Assembly: GCF_900111515.1 (NCBI RefSeq)
Contig: NZ_FOHS01000007.1
Coordinates: 24,198-88,197 of the forward strand
Source of the DNA: Hymenobacter actinosclerus
Lineage (GTDB): Bacteria; Bacteroidota; Bacteroidia; Cytophagales; Hymenobacteraceae
Length of the DNA stretch: 64,000 nt
Reading direction: 5' to 3'
Position 1 is the stretch's first letter; each line of letters starts with the position of its first letter. The position numbers and the translations under genes were made by a program. Below, piece after piece: positions 33,700-42,017 of this stretch. The notes beneath the pieces were generated by a model. That model had not been told where the DNA came from and made no database searches. It saw only the letters and a program-made list of their open reading frames with translations.

Positions 33700-35292
33700 A
33701 TGGATCGTAAAGAATTTATTCAGACGGGCAGTATGGGGCTTGCCGCCCTGTTGTTTTTGGGTGCGGGCAGCGTATCGGGCAAAGCCCCCGGCACCAGGCG
33801 CCGGACCTCCGGCAGTCCTGCTGTAATCATAGAAAAGGAAGTCGTCATCATCGGCTCAGGCTACGGCGGTTCGGTGGCGGCGCTGCGGCTTTGTGAGAAA
33901 GGCATTCCGGTAACGCTGCTGGAGATGGGCCTGGATTGGGAGAAGTCGGGGGAGAAGTTTTCGCCCATGATCAGCCCCGGTCATTCGGCGGCCTGGCTGA
34001 AAACCAGAACCATCGCGCCCTTCCTGAACTTGTTTCCGCTGAAAAAATTCACCGGCGCCCTCGACCGTCTGGATTTTGAGCACATTAAAATCTGGCTCGG
34101 GCGAGGCGTTGGCGGCGGCTCTTTGGTGAATGGCGGAATGGCCGTTACGCCTAAAAAAGAATACTTCCAGGAAATATTCCCGAGCCTGGATGCCGAGAAA
34201 TTCTATGCGCACTATTTCCCGTTAGCCAACCAAGAACTGGGAGCCAACACGGCCTCCGAGGATTTCCTGAAAAGCTGCGACTTCTATAAGTTCAACAAGG
34301 TAGGGGAGCAGGAAGCGGAAAAGGCCGGTTTCAAAACCGTGCGCGTTCCGAATGTTTACGATTTCAAGTACATGGAGCAGGAGTACCGGAACGAGGTTCC
34401 GCGTTCGGCCCTGGCCGGAGAAGTTATTTATGGCAATAACCACGGCAAGCTTTCACTCGATAAAACCTACCTGAAGAAAGCAGGCGCTACCGGCAAGCTG
34501 GAAATCCTGGAACTGCACCGGGTGAATTCCGTGGCGCAAAACCCCGATAAAAGTTACACGCTGGATATTTCGATCATCAATACCGCCGGCGAGGAAGTTG
34601 AGCACAAACTTATCCGAACCAAAAAACTGGTTCTGTCTGCCGGAACCATGGGTTCGTTGGAATTGCTGCTGAAGTCAAACGCCCTAACCCAATTCCCGCT
34701 TGATAAGCATATCGGGCAACAATGGGGCAACAATGGCAACTTCATGACCGGCCGCAATTTCGTGAACACGTTTTCGGGTGGCACCGGCGCGCAGCAGTCC
34801 ACGATTCCCGTCGGGGGCATTGACCACTGGCACGACAAGAAGCATCCGTTCTTCGTGGAAATTGCCCCCTTGCCCATGGGCATGGATGTGGCAACGTCCC
34901 TGTACCTGATGGTAAATAAGCTGAAGAAATACGGCGACGTCAGCTACAACGCGCAAACCAGCAAACTACGGCTAAACTGGAATGAGTCGCACACGGCCCA
35001 CATGAAAGACAATGCGAAGTACTTTCTGCGCACCATGAATAAAGCCAACGGCGGCACCCGCTCGCACTTATTATTTCACAACGGGTTTGGCGCTGATATC
35101 TGTTATCATCCGTTGGGCGGCATTGTTTTAGGCAAGGCAACCGACCAGTTTGGCAGACTGAATGGCCATCAGAATTTGTACGTAGTGGATGGCTCTTTAA
35201 TTCCGGGAACAATTGGAGTAAATCCGTTCGTAACCATTACGGCCATTGCCGAATACTGCATGGAGCATGTAATTAAAGAGGATTTCAGTTGA
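33700..35292 (+). CDS. Cholesterol-oxidase-type GMC flavoenzyme, Tat-exported
   Basis: This 530-residue protein matches class I cholesterol oxidases of Streptomyces and Brevibacterium. The FAD site is IGSGYGGSVAALRL (about residues 50-63), followed by GRGVGGGSLVNGGMAVTP. The catalytic Glu (VEIAPLPMG), His (CYHPLGG) and Asn (GVNPFVTITA) are all present, and the segments VPNVYDF and YGNNHGK are characteristic. The N-terminus (MDRKEFIQTGSMGLAALLFLG) is a Tat-like or sec signal lacking the twin arginine pair, so the export route is uncertain. The enzyme would oxidise a 3-beta-hydroxysterol to the ketone with H2O2. The ATG at 33700 is used because it gives the signal peptide. Actual substrate in this organism is unknown. 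Confidence 0.85.
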   Translation: MDRKEFIQTGSMGLAALLFLGAGSVSGKAPGTRRRTSGSPAVIIEKEVVIIGSGYGGSVAALRLCEKGIPVTLLEMGLDWEKSGEKFSPMISPGHSAAWLKTRTIAPFLNLFPLKKFTGALDRLDFEHIKIWLGRGVGGGSLVNGGMAVTPKKEYFQEIFPSLDAEKFYAHYFPLANQELGANTASEDFLKSCDFYKFNKVGEQEAEKAGFKTVRVPNVYDFKYMEQEYRNEVPRSALAGEVIYGNNHGKLSLDKTYLKKAGATGKLEILELHRVNSVAQNPDKSYTLDISIINTAGEEVEHKLIRTKKLVLSAGTMGSLELLLKSNALTQFPLDKHIGQQWGNNGNFMTGRNFVNTFSGGTGAQQSTIPVGGIDHWHDKKHPFFVEIAPLPMGMDVATSLYLMVNKLKKYGDVSYNAQTSKLRLNWNESHTAHMKDNAKYFLRTMNKANGGTRSHLLFHNGFGADICYHPLGGIVLGKATDQFGRLNGHQNLYVVDGSLIPGTIGVNPFVTITAIAEYCMEHVIKEDFS

Positions 35293-35299
35293 TTAACCC

Positions 35300-35353
35300 A
35301 ACGGCCGCCGCCGGCCATTTCGGATTTATCCGAAGTGGCCGGCGGCGGCCGTT
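35300..35353 (+). terminator. Terminator after the cholesterol-oxidase-type gene
   Basis: AACGGCCGCCGCCGGCCA pairs perfectly with TGGCCGGCGGCGGCCGTT and the inner TTCGG pairs with CCGAA around ATTTAT. It lacks a T-tract, but the stem is very stable and both gene ends are near. Confidence 0.75.
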
Positions 35354-35464
35354 AAGCCCCGGCCCATAGGCAGGCCCTAGCACTCCCGCTGGCTTCGCGC
35401 TTTGGGGGCGGGCACTGCCACACCCATACCATACCGTTCCAGGATGGTGCTACGGGCGGTTGCT

Positions 35465-35472
35465 TATCTTTA
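35465..35472 (+). promoter_or_regulatory. Possible -7 promoter box for plsY
   Basis: TATCTTTA is close to TAnnTTTG and lies 21 bases before the plsY ATG. Confidence 0.4.
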
Positions 35473-35493
35473 CTCCTCCCCTTTCGCTTCCTC

Positions 35494-36135
35494 ATGAATC
35501 TACCGTTAGTGCTGGGCCTGCTGGTGGCCGCTTACCTGATTGGCTCCATCCCGACGGCCCTGTGGGTGGGGCGGGCCTTTTTCGGGCTCGACATCCGCGA
35601 GCATGGCTCGGGCAACTCGGGCGCCACCAACACGTTCCGGGTGCTGGGCAAGAAGCCGGGCTCGTTTGTAATGGCCGTGGATGTGCTCAAGGGCTGGGCC
35701 GCCACCTCGCTGGCCTCCCTGATGCTGGGCCAGGGCGCCATTCTGCCCCAGCAGCTGCTCTACTTTCAGCTGGCCTGCGGCGTGCTGGCGGTGGTAGGGC
35801 ATATCTACCCCATCTGGGCCGGCTTTCGGGGCGGCAAGGGCGTGGCTACGGTGCTGGGCATGATGCTGGCCATTGCCCCGGCCACGGTGGGCGTCTGCAT
35901 TCTGGTGTTTCTGGCGGTGCTGCTGCTTTCGCGCTACGTGTCGCTGAGCAGCATGACGGCCGGCCTGACGTTTGCGCTGCTGCAGCTGCTGCCCGGCTTC
36001 CGGCCCGACAACCCGCTGCTGCTCTGGTTCGGTTTTGTGCTGGCGGCCCTGCTCATCTACACCCACCGCGCCAACATCGGCCGCCTGCGCGCCGGCACCG
36101 AAAGCCGCGTGCCCATGCCCTGGGACAAGAAATAG
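35494..36135 (+). CDS. plsY: Acyl-phosphate glycerol-3-phosphate acyltransferase
   Basis: PlsY transfers an acyl group from acyl phosphate to glycerol 3-phosphate, the first step of phospholipid synthesis at the inner membrane. The 213-residue protein has about five membrane segments and the three family motifs: SIPTALWVGR..REHGSGNSGATN (substrate loop), YPIWAGFRGGKGVAT and IYTHRANIGRLRAGTE. The glycine-rich HGSGNxGATN motif is intact. It has a likely promoter just upstream and 166 bases of gap before the next gene. Confidence 0.95.
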   Translation: MNLPLVLGLLVAAYLIGSIPTALWVGRAFFGLDIREHGSGNSGATNTFRVLGKKPGSFVMAVDVLKGWAATSLASLMLGQGAILPQQLLYFQLACGVLAVVGHIYPIWAGFRGGKGVATVLGMMLAIAPATVGVCILVFLAVLLLSRYVSLSSMTAGLTFALLQLLPGFRPDNPLLLWFGFVLAALLIYTHRANIGRLRAGTESRVPMPWDKK

Positions 36136-36195
36136 CCGCCGGCTCCCGCAGCACAGTTCTACCCGGCCCGGACGGCAACAGGATTCCGGTCCCGC

Positions 36196-36226
36196 TTGGG
36201 CATACGGCCTGATTTCGGTATGTTTG
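36196..36226 (+). promoter_or_regulatory. Bacteroidota promoter (-33 TTG, -7 TATGTTTG)
   Basis: TTG at 36196-36198 and TATGTTTG at 36219-36226 are separated by 20 bases, matching the expected -33/-7 layout. It lies 75 bases before the GTG start of the STAS-like gene. Confidence 0.65.
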
Positions 36227-36300
36227 CGCGGGAACTGTCGCCGGTGCGTAGCGCCGGGTATTCAGCCCGTTCCCGGTAGCTGTACCCCATCTTTTCGCCT

Positions 36301-36744
36301 GTGCCCGATAGTACCCTTATTGCCGAATCCTACGGCAGCATGCTGCTGGCCCCCGAAGTACCCTGCCTGATTGGGCAGTGGCACACGTTTGCCAACCGCC
36401 AGCAGTTCCGCTCCCTCATGGACCGGGGCCTGGACCTGTATATCCAGGAAAGCCACCGCACCCAACCGCTGGGCTGGCTGGCCGACACCCGCCAGATAAG
36501 CGCCATCACGCCCGACGACCAGAACTGGCTGCGCACCGACTGGAACCCGCGGGCCTACGCCGCCGGCATCCGGCACGTGAGCTTCGTGGCGCCCGAGAGC
36601 GTGTTTGGCCAGATGGCAGTGCAGGGCTACACGGCTAATACCCAATCTGCCGACGCCTACGCTATCGAGGTAGTTCATCATCAGACCCTGCCCGAGGCCA
36701 AGCAATGGCTGCGCCGGGCGCTCCACAGATCGGCCGCCGGCTGA
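36301..36744 (+). CDS. STAS-like hypothetical protein (paralogue family), GTG start
   Basis: This 147-residue protein starts at GTG (MPDSTLIAESYGSM). Its layout matches the proteins at 20847 and 36788: ...LGWLADTRQISAITPDDQNWLRTDW, then a strand (HVSFVAP), a helix and AIEVVHHQTLPEAKQWL. The conserved W-(L/V)-x-D and the final A-x-x-WL frame are shared. The family resembles the SpoIIAA/STAS fold and might bind a small ligand or a partner protein. Function unknown. It and the following paralogue lie 43 bases apart on the same strand and may form one operon from the promoter at 36196. Confidence 0.65.
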   Translation: MPDSTLIAESYGSMLLAPEVPCLIGQWHTFANRQQFRSLMDRGLDLYIQESHRTQPLGWLADTRQISAITPDDQNWLRTDWNPRAYAAGIRHVSFVAPESVFGQMAVQGYTANTQSADAYAIEVVHHQTLPEAKQWLRRALHRSAAG

Positions 36745-36787
36745 TGCGCCCTCTCCCTTTTACTATCCGCTGCCTCCTTTAGCCCTC

Positions 36788-37204
36788 ATGAAACAAGAAC
36801 TTAAAAGCTCCCTGGGCCGGCCCTACGTCACGATTGAAGATGATGCGGCCAACCACATAATTACTGTTGACTGGGTGGGCTACCTCACGGCTGATAGTGT
36901 ACAGGCTGGGGCTCATGCCTACACCCAGGCGCTGGCCAAAGCGGGATACAAATGCGTGCTCAATGATACGCGCAGAGTTATCGGCCCCTGGGACCATTCG
37001 CTGGAGTGGGCCCTGAACGAGTGGGCGCCCAACGCCGCCGCCGCCGGCCTGCGCTACTTCGCGATGGTGACCACGCCCGATTCGCTGGCCGATGGCTCGG
37101 CCCAGAGCTTCTACGCCCAGATAAAGTCATTCGAAGTTCGCATGTTTGACGACGAGGTAGAAGCCAAACACTGGCTGCAAAAATGCTCCGGGGTGGCCCG
37201 GTAG
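36788..37204 (+). CDS. STAS-like hypothetical protein (paralogue family)
   Basis: This 138-residue protein (MKQELKSSLGRPYVTIEDDA) is the third member of the family. The shared pattern is KCVLNDTRRVIGPWDHSLEWALNEW, then YFAMVTTP, a Phe/Tyr-containing strand FEVRMFDDEVEAKHWL. The DxR residues after the first strand differ from the other two (DMH and DTR). No signal peptide. It follows its neighbour on the same strand by 43 bases. Ligand or partner unknown; a regulatory STAS-like role is only an inference from fold. Confidence 0.65.
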   Translation: MKQELKSSLGRPYVTIEDDAANHIITVDWVGYLTADSVQAGAHAYTQALAKAGYKCVLNDTRRVIGPWDHSLEWALNEWAPNAAAAGLRYFAMVTTPDSLADGSAQSFYAQIKSFEVRMFDDEVEAKHWLQKCSGVAR

Positions 37205-37277
37205 GCTCTGACACCACCGACCGTCGGTTGGCACAGCTCTACTTTCTCTCTTTATTCCCACTTCTAACCCAACCCGT

Positions 37278-38642
37278 ATGGATACGACCTATCTGAAAGA
37301 AAACCAGGACCGCTTCCTCACCGAGCTCATCGACTGGCTCCGCATTCCCTCGGTTTCGGCCGACCCCAAGTTTGCCGGCGACATCACCAAGGCCGCCGAG
37401 TACCTGAAGGCCCGCTTCGAGGAAGTTGGCCTCGATAACGTGGAGCTGTGCCCCACGGCCGGCAACCCCATCGTGTACGGCGAGAAGCTGGTGGATGCGA
37501 GCCTGCCCACCGTGCTCGTGTACGGCCACTACGACGTGCAGCCCGCCGACCCCTACGAGCTGTGGGACTCGCCGCCCTTCGAGCCCGTTATCAAAGACGA
37601 GAAGATTTACGCCCGCGGCGCCTGCGACGATAAGGGCCAGGTGTACATGCACGTAAAGGCGCTGGAAGTGATGAAGCAGGAAGGCGCGTTTCCCTGCAAC
37701 ATCAAAATCATGATTGAAGGCGAGGAGGAAGTCGGCTCCAACAACCTCGGCATTTTCGTGCGGGCCAACAAGGAGAAGCTCAAGGCCGACGTGATTCTGG
37801 TGTCGGATACCGGCATGCTGGCCAACGACGAGCCCAGCATCGAGGTGGGCCTGCGGGGCCTGAGCTACCACGAGGTGGAAGTAACCGGCCCCAACCGCGA
37901 CCTGCACTCGGGCCTGTACGGCGGCGCGGTGGCCAACCCCATCAACGTGCTCTGTAAGATGATTGCCTCGCTGCACGATGAGAACAACCACATTACCATC
38001 CCCGGGTTCTACAACAACGTGGCCGTGCTCAGCGCCGCCGAGCGCGAGGAGCTCAACCGCGTGCCTCACTCCGACGAGGAGTTCAAAAAGAGCATCGGCC
38101 TGCCCGACGTGTACGGCGAGAAAGGCTACACCACCGTCGAGCGCGTGGGCATCCGGCCGACGCTGGACGTGAACGGCATCTGGGGCGGCTACACCGGCGA
38201 GGGTGCCAAAACGGTTATTGCCTCCAAGGCCTACGCCAAAATCTCGATGCGGCTGGTGCCCAACCAGACCTCCGAAGAAATTACGGCCCTGTTCCAGCAG
38301 CACTTCGAAAGCATTGCGCCCAGCGGTGTAACCGTAAAGGTGAAGCCCCACCACGGCGGCGAGCCCGTGGTAACGCCCACCGACTCGGTGGCCTACAAGG
38401 CGGCCGCCGATGCCATGGAAACCACCTTCGGCAAGCGCCCGATTCCGACCCGCGGCGGGGGCTCCATCCCCATCGTGGCCATGTTCAAGAGCGAGCTGGG
38501 CCTCGATACGGTGCTGCTCGGCTTCGGCCTCGACTCCGACGCCATTCACTCGCCCAACGAGCACTACGGCGTCTTCAACTTTATGAAAGGCATCGAAACC
38601 ATCCCGCACTTCTACCGCAACTACGCGGCGGCCATGAAGTAA
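37278..38642 (+). CDS. M20-family dipeptidase
   Basis: This 454-residue cytoplasmic metallopeptidase cleaves dipeptides using two zinc ions. The metal and catalytic residues of the family are visible: YGHYDVQP (His and catalytic Asp), GACDDKGQ, EGEEEVGS (catalytic Glu and bridging metal ligand), SDTG and HSPNEHYG. The insert domain GLRGLSYHEVEVTGPNRDLHSGLYGG has the usual dimerisation layout. The length and all motifs fit carnosinase-like dipeptidases of Bacteroidota. It has no signal peptide. It is followed by a strong palindromic terminator. Confidence 0.9.
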   Translation: MDTTYLKENQDRFLTELIDWLRIPSVSADPKFAGDITKAAEYLKARFEEVGLDNVELCPTAGNPIVYGEKLVDASLPTVLVYGHYDVQPADPYELWDSPPFEPVIKDEKIYARGACDDKGQVYMHVKALEVMKQEGAFPCNIKIMIEGEEEVGSNNLGIFVRANKEKLKADVILVSDTGMLANDEPSIEVGLRGLSYHEVEVTGPNRDLHSGLYGGAVANPINVLCKMIASLHDENNHITIPGFYNNVAVLSAAEREELNRVPHSDEEFKKSIGLPDVYGEKGYTTVERVGIRPTLDVNGIWGGYTGEGAKTVIASKAYAKISMRLVPNQTSEEITALFQQHFESIAPSGVTVKVKPHHGGEPVVTPTDSVAYKAAADAMETTFGKRPIPTRGGGSIPIVAMFKSELGLDTVLLGFGLDSDAIHSPNEHYGVFNFMKGIETIPHFYRNYAAAMK

Positions 38643-38663
38643 GCCGTCTGGAGTTCTCTCAGC

Positions 38664-38723
38664 TCCGGCACTAAAAAAGCCCGCCCAGCAACGTTGCTGG
38701 GCGGGCTTTTTTAGTGCCGGAGT
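38664..38723. terminator. Perfect 60-base palindromic terminator
   Basis: CTCCGGCACTAAAAAAGCCC is the left end and its exact reverse complement the right end, with no loop mismatch inside. A and T tracts lie within it, so it can terminate the dipeptidase gene and the minus-strand barrel gene on the other side. Confidence 0.9.
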
Positions 38724-38750
38724 TCTATTAAGCGCCCGGCGAACGGCTGC

Positions 38751-39410
38751 TTACCGGCTCGGCAGCAGGTAGCCCAGCGAAAGCTGGAACACCTGGTTGC
38801 GGGCATTGGTCAGGTCGCCGTTGTTGTAGCTGTCGTTCTTGGCGAAATCGGTGAGGGCGCCGTTGTAGCGCAGGCCCAGCATCAGGCCCATATCGGTCTG
38901 GAAGCCCAGGCCGGCCACGTAGCCGAACTCGTTGCGATTCACGTTCTTCAGGTCCTTTTCGGCCGCCGTGCGGGCGATGGCCGTTCCGTTGAGCGAGCGG
39001 GTCGATTCGTCTTTCACCTTGAGCAGGTAGCTGTACTGCGGGCCGGCTTCGAAGAACAGGTTGCCGGCTTTCACCTTCAGCAGCACCGGCACGTCGATGT
39101 AGTTGTAGGTGACGTCGCCCTGGCGGTTGTAGAGGCCGAAGGTTTGTTTGGTGTCGTACTTGTAACCCTTCTGCGAGTACAGCACTTCGGGCTGCAGCGA
39201 AAGGAAGCCGTCGTCAATCAGCCCGACGTTGAGCATCAGGCCGCCGTGGAAGCCAACCTTGTTGTCGTAGCCATCCTTATTGGCCAGGTCGCCGGCCAGG
39301 TTCGAGAGGTTGGCGCCGCCTTTCAGGCCGAGGCGGATGCCCTGGGCCTTGGAGTCGGTAACGGCGAAAGTAGCGAGCAGAGCGGCCGCAGCCAGCAGAG
39401 ACTTTTTCAT
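38751..39410 (-). CDS. PorT-like outer membrane beta-barrel protein
   Basis: This 219-residue protein has a signal peptide (MKKSLLAAAALLATFAVTDSKAQG) and an OMP beta-barrel domain of the PorT family: GLKGGANLSNLAG, VGFHGGLMLNVGL, LSLQPEVLYSQKGYKY, YIDVPVLLKVKAGNLFFEAGPQYSYLL, and the terminal FQLSLGYLLPSR. About eight strands alternate polar and hydrophobic residues, and it ends with an aromatic-rich last strand. It is one of five similar genes in a row on this strand. It would sit in the outer membrane. The cargo or partner is unknown; PorT itself helps the type IX secretion system, but barrels of this family have many roles. Confidence 0.85.
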   Translation of the reverse strand: MKKSLLAAAALLATFAVTDSKAQGIRLGLKGGANLSNLAGDLANKDGYDNKVGFHGGLMLNVGLIDDGFLSLQPEVLYSQKGYKYDTKQTFGLYNRQGDVTYNYIDVPVLLKVKAGNLFFEAGPQYSYLLKVKDESTRSLNGTAIARTAAEKDLKNVNRNEFGYVAGLGFQTDMGLMLGLRYNGALTDFAKNDSYNNGDLTNARNQVFQLSLGYLLPSR

Positions 39411-39525
39411 AGGAGAAACCCTTTTGATGAAAAAAAAGTGGGTATGAAAGCCTCAACGACGAAAAGCGTGCCAGAACAGCTTATTTGCCCGCTTATGGCA
39501 GGTTTGCCAAAGCGGCAGCACGGCA

Positions 39526-40329
39526 TTAGTCGGGCTGTGCGGGTGGTGCCGGGGCGGCGGCGGGGGCCGGCCGCGGGGCCGCGGGACGCTTGCGCCCCAC
39601 CTGGCGGGCGGCCCGGTACAGCGCCCCCGGTGCCCGACCCAGCAGCCGGGCCGCCCCAACTGCCCCGCGCCCGATGCCCCGGCCCGTGGCTACGGTCAGC
39701 TGGCCCATCTGCCGGGGCTCGAACACGAAATTCAGGTACAGCTCCAGGGAACTGTTGCGCAGCTGGCGCTGGCCGGTACCACTGATTTCGCCGGGCCGAA
39801 ACACGTTGTTGAGCCCGCCCACGTAGCGCCAGCCCACCGACACGCCCGAGCTGTCCTGGAAACCCACACCGGCCACAAAGTTCAGGTCGCGCCGCGCAAA
39901 GCCCAGCTCGCCCAGCCGGAAAACGGGGGGCTCGTTGGGGCTGGTGCGCCAGAGGTAGCCGTACTGCGCGCCGCCCTCCACAAACAGCCCGTCGCGGTGG
40001 TACTGCAGCAGCAGCGGCAGGGCCAGGTAGTCGAGGCGGTGGCCCAGCGAGAAGCCGTAGGTGCTGCCGTTGTCGCCGCGCTGGGCGTACAGCCCTTCGG
40101 CCTGCAGGGCCAGGCCTGCGGGCAACTCCAGGCGCAGCAGCAGGCCCGCGGTGCCGCCCAGCCGCAGCCGGCTGGCGGTGGCATCGGCCCCGATGGCCTT
40201 ACTGAAGGCGCCGCCGCCCTTCAGCCCCACCAGCACCCGCTGCCCCGAAGCGGCAACGCTCAGCAGCAGCAGCACGGGCAGCAACAGAGCAGGCAACGAA
40301 GCGGGTAGCCACCGGCTGACGAACACCAT
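39526..40329 (-). CDS. PorT-like beta-barrel protein with P/A-rich tail
   Basis: This 267-residue barrel protein has a signal peptide (LPALLLPVLLLLSVAASGQ) and the barrel pattern GLKGGGAFSKA, RLGGTAGLLLRLELP, LQAEGLYAQRG, LDYLALPLLLQYHRDGLFVEGGAQYGYL and the terminal FVAGVGFQ. The last 50 residues are P/A/R-rich and low complexity (RRPAAPRPAPAAAPAPPAQ), unlike the other four barrels. The start at ATG 40329 is preferred; a GTG 24 bases upstream is also possible. It overlaps none of its neighbours and is 29 bases from the next barrel gene, so they may be cotranscribed. Confidence 0.8.
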   Translation of the reverse strand: MVFVSRWLPASLPALLLPVLLLLSVAASGQRVLVGLKGGGAFSKAIGADATASRLRLGGTAGLLLRLELPAGLALQAEGLYAQRGDNGSTYGFSLGHRLDYLALPLLLQYHRDGLFVEGGAQYGYLWRTSPNEPPVFRLGELGFARRDLNFVAGVGFQDSSGVSVGWRYVGGLNNVFRPGEISGTGQRQLRNSSLELYLNFVFEPRQMGQLTVATGRGIGRGAVGAARLLGRAPGALYRAARQVGRKRPAAPRPAPAAAPAPPAQPD

Positions 40330-40358
40330 GAGCAAAGCAGAAAGACGGGCCACCGGTA

Positions 40359-40961
40359 CTACCGGCCCTGAAACGAGAACGTCGCGTAGAGCTGGAACAC
40401 GCTGTTGCGGCGCTGCTCCTGGTATTTGGTGCTGCCGACCGTAGTGGCCTCGCGCACGTTGGTGAAGCCGCCGTTGTAGCGCAGGCCGATGCCGGGCCCG
40501 GTTTTGCGCTGGTAGCCCAGCCCGAACAGGTAACCAAAATCGACGGCGTTATAAAAGTCTTTCACGTCGACGGTGGCGTTGCCGATTTTGTCTTTGGCCG
40601 ACACCAGGAAGCCCACCTGCGGACCCGCCTCGAAGAACAGCCCGCCGGCGTTGGCGTGGAAAGCCAGCGGCACATCCACGTAGTCGAGCCGCGTGGTCAG
40701 GTCGGGCGTTTCGAGCTTTGCGCCCTTGCGCGAATAGATGATTTCGGGCTGGAAGGCGAACAGCTTGGTGAAGCCGATGTTGGCAAAGCCGCCGGCCTGA
40801 AACCCCACAATATCCTTGTAAGGCTTGGCATCTTTACCCACCAGATTGGAGAGCGAAGCCCCCGCCTTCAGGCCCAGCGACACATTGCGCTGGGCAAGGG
40901 CCGTACCCGACAGGCCCACGGTGGCCCCGGTGAAGAGCAGGGAGAAAAAAAGCTTGTGCAT
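40359..40961 (-). CDS. PorT-like outer membrane beta-barrel protein
   Basis: This 200-residue barrel has a signal peptide (MHKLFFSLLFTGATVGLSGTALA) and the strands GLKAGASLSNLVGKDAK, VGFQAGGFANIGF, FQPEIIYSRKGAKL, YVDVPLAFHANAGGLFFEAGPQVGFLV and terminal VFQLYATFSFQGR. It is most similar in layout to the barrel at 41181 (both 200 residues, both with VGKD in the first loop). A TAGCTTCG box (41000-41007) lies 39 bases upstream of its ATG. Outer-membrane location is inferred from the fold. Confidence 0.85.
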   Translation of the reverse strand: MHKLFFSLLFTGATVGLSGTALAQRNVSLGLKAGASLSNLVGKDAKPYKDIVGFQAGGFANIGFTKLFAFQPEIIYSRKGAKLETPDLTTRLDYVDVPLAFHANAGGLFFEAGPQVGFLVSAKDKIGNATVDVKDFYNAVDFGYLFGLGYQRKTGPGIGLRYNGGFTNVREATTVGSTKYQEQRRNSVFQLYATFSFQGR

Positions 40962-40999
40962 AAAGTAGCGGCTTCAGAATGGAAAGGCAAAATCAGGCG

Positions 41000-41007
41000 C
41001 GAAGCTA
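41000..41007 (-). promoter_or_regulatory. Possible -7 box for the barrel gene at 40961
   Basis: Read on the minus strand this is TAGCTTCG, a variant of TAnnTTTG, 39 bases before the start codon. Confidence 0.4.
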
Positions 41008-41111
41008 CATGGAAAGTTGATAGCCCGAAGCTGCCTGCAAGCTGTCATGCCGTTGGTTCGGACCTTTGTTGGCCGCACGTTGGTAGCCAACGCCACTGAA
41101 TCTCAGCCAAC

Positions 41112-41148
41112 AAAAAAGGCCTTCCTCAGATGAGGAAGGCCTTTTTTT
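41112..41148. terminator. Two-way terminator between barrel genes
   Basis: AAAAAAGGCCTTCCTC pairs with GAGGAAGGCCTTTTTT around AGAT. It separates the third and fourth barrel genes. Confidence 0.95.
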
Positions 41149-41180
41149 ATTACAACCGGCCGGCAGTATCCGGCTGGTTC

Positions 41181-41783
41181 TTACTTGCCGCCGAACATGA
41201 AGCCGACGTAGAGCTGGAATACGCTGTTACGGGCCTTGCTGCCATCGAAGTCGATGCTGACGCCGGTACTGTCTTCCTTTTTTACGATGTCGCTGAGGCC
41301 GCCATTATAGCGCAGGCCAATCATCGGACCGTTGCTGAGTTCGTAACCCAAACCTGCTACATAGCCAAAATCCAGCGTTTTAAAGGCATCCTTCGAATCG
41401 ATGGAAAGCTTATCAGCCTTAATTTTAGAACCTACCAACAGGCCAACTTGCGGACCTACTTCGAAAAACAGCCCGTCGGCCTTTATTTTCAACAGTACCG
41501 GTACATCAATGTAGCTTTGGTTGATGCGGAAGTCGCTGTCATCCTCGTCTTGGGCGCCTTTCATCGAGAAGAGTACCTCCGGCTGGATGGCGAAATTGTC
41601 GGTGATGCCCAACTCCGCTACGAAGCCAGCATGCGCCCCAAACTTATTGGTTGGCCCTTCGATATCTTTACCAACAATGTTGCTAAGGTTGGCACCAGCC
41701 TTTACCCCCAGACGAGCACCCTGCGCGTGGGCGGCTGAAGTAATGCCAGCCGAGGCCAGCAAAACGAGAAATATTTTTTTCAT
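41181..41783 (-). CDS. PorT-like outer membrane beta-barrel protein
   Basis: This 200-residue barrel has a signal peptide (KKIFLVLLASAGITSAAHAQ) and strands GVKAGANLSNIVGKDIE, FGAHAGFVAELGI, IQPEVLFSMKGAQ, YIDVPVLLKIKADGLFFEVGPQVGLLVGS and terminal VFQLYVGFMFGGK. It has its own promoter upstream (41812-41841) and terminators on both sides, so it is transcribed alone. It is the fourth of five tandem paralogues. Confidence 0.85.
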   Translation of the reverse strand: MKKIFLVLLASAGITSAAHAQGARLGVKAGANLSNIVGKDIEGPTNKFGAHAGFVAELGITDNFAIQPEVLFSMKGAQDEDDSDFRINQSYIDVPVLLKIKADGLFFEVGPQVGLLVGSKIKADKLSIDSKDAFKTLDFGYVAGLGYELSNGPMIGLRYNGGLSDIVKKEDSTGVSIDFDGSKARNSVFQLYVGFMFGGK

Positions 41784-41811
41784 AAAAGCGTATGAAGATT
41801 GTGTGAAGCAA

Positions 41812-41841
41812 CGAAGGTAGAGCAGTAATTCAGTTTGACAA
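41812..41841 (-). promoter_or_regulatory. Promoter for the barrel gene at 41783
   Basis: On the minus strand, TTG is followed after 19 bases by TACCTTCG, matching the Bacteroidota -33/-7 spacing. The box lies 28 bases before the ATG. Confidence 0.65.
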
Positions 41842-41959
41842 TACTGCCCAGTAACAGCTTGTAGCTTAACGGTTGGGCATTATTTGCAAATCTGCATATT
41901 AAGTAGACTTTCGGGGATTTTCGCCCTTTTTTTGCGCCAAAAATTTATTAAGTAGCCGC

Positions 41960-41997
41960 AAAAAAAAGTGGCTCCTCCGAAGAAGAGCCACTTTTTT
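41960..41997. terminator. Two-way terminator between barrel genes
   Basis: AAAAAAAAGTGGCTC pairs with GAGCCACTTTTTT around a 10-base loop. Confidence 0.95.
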
Positions 41998-42017
41998 GGC
42001 TTTAGTAAACCGGCAGT

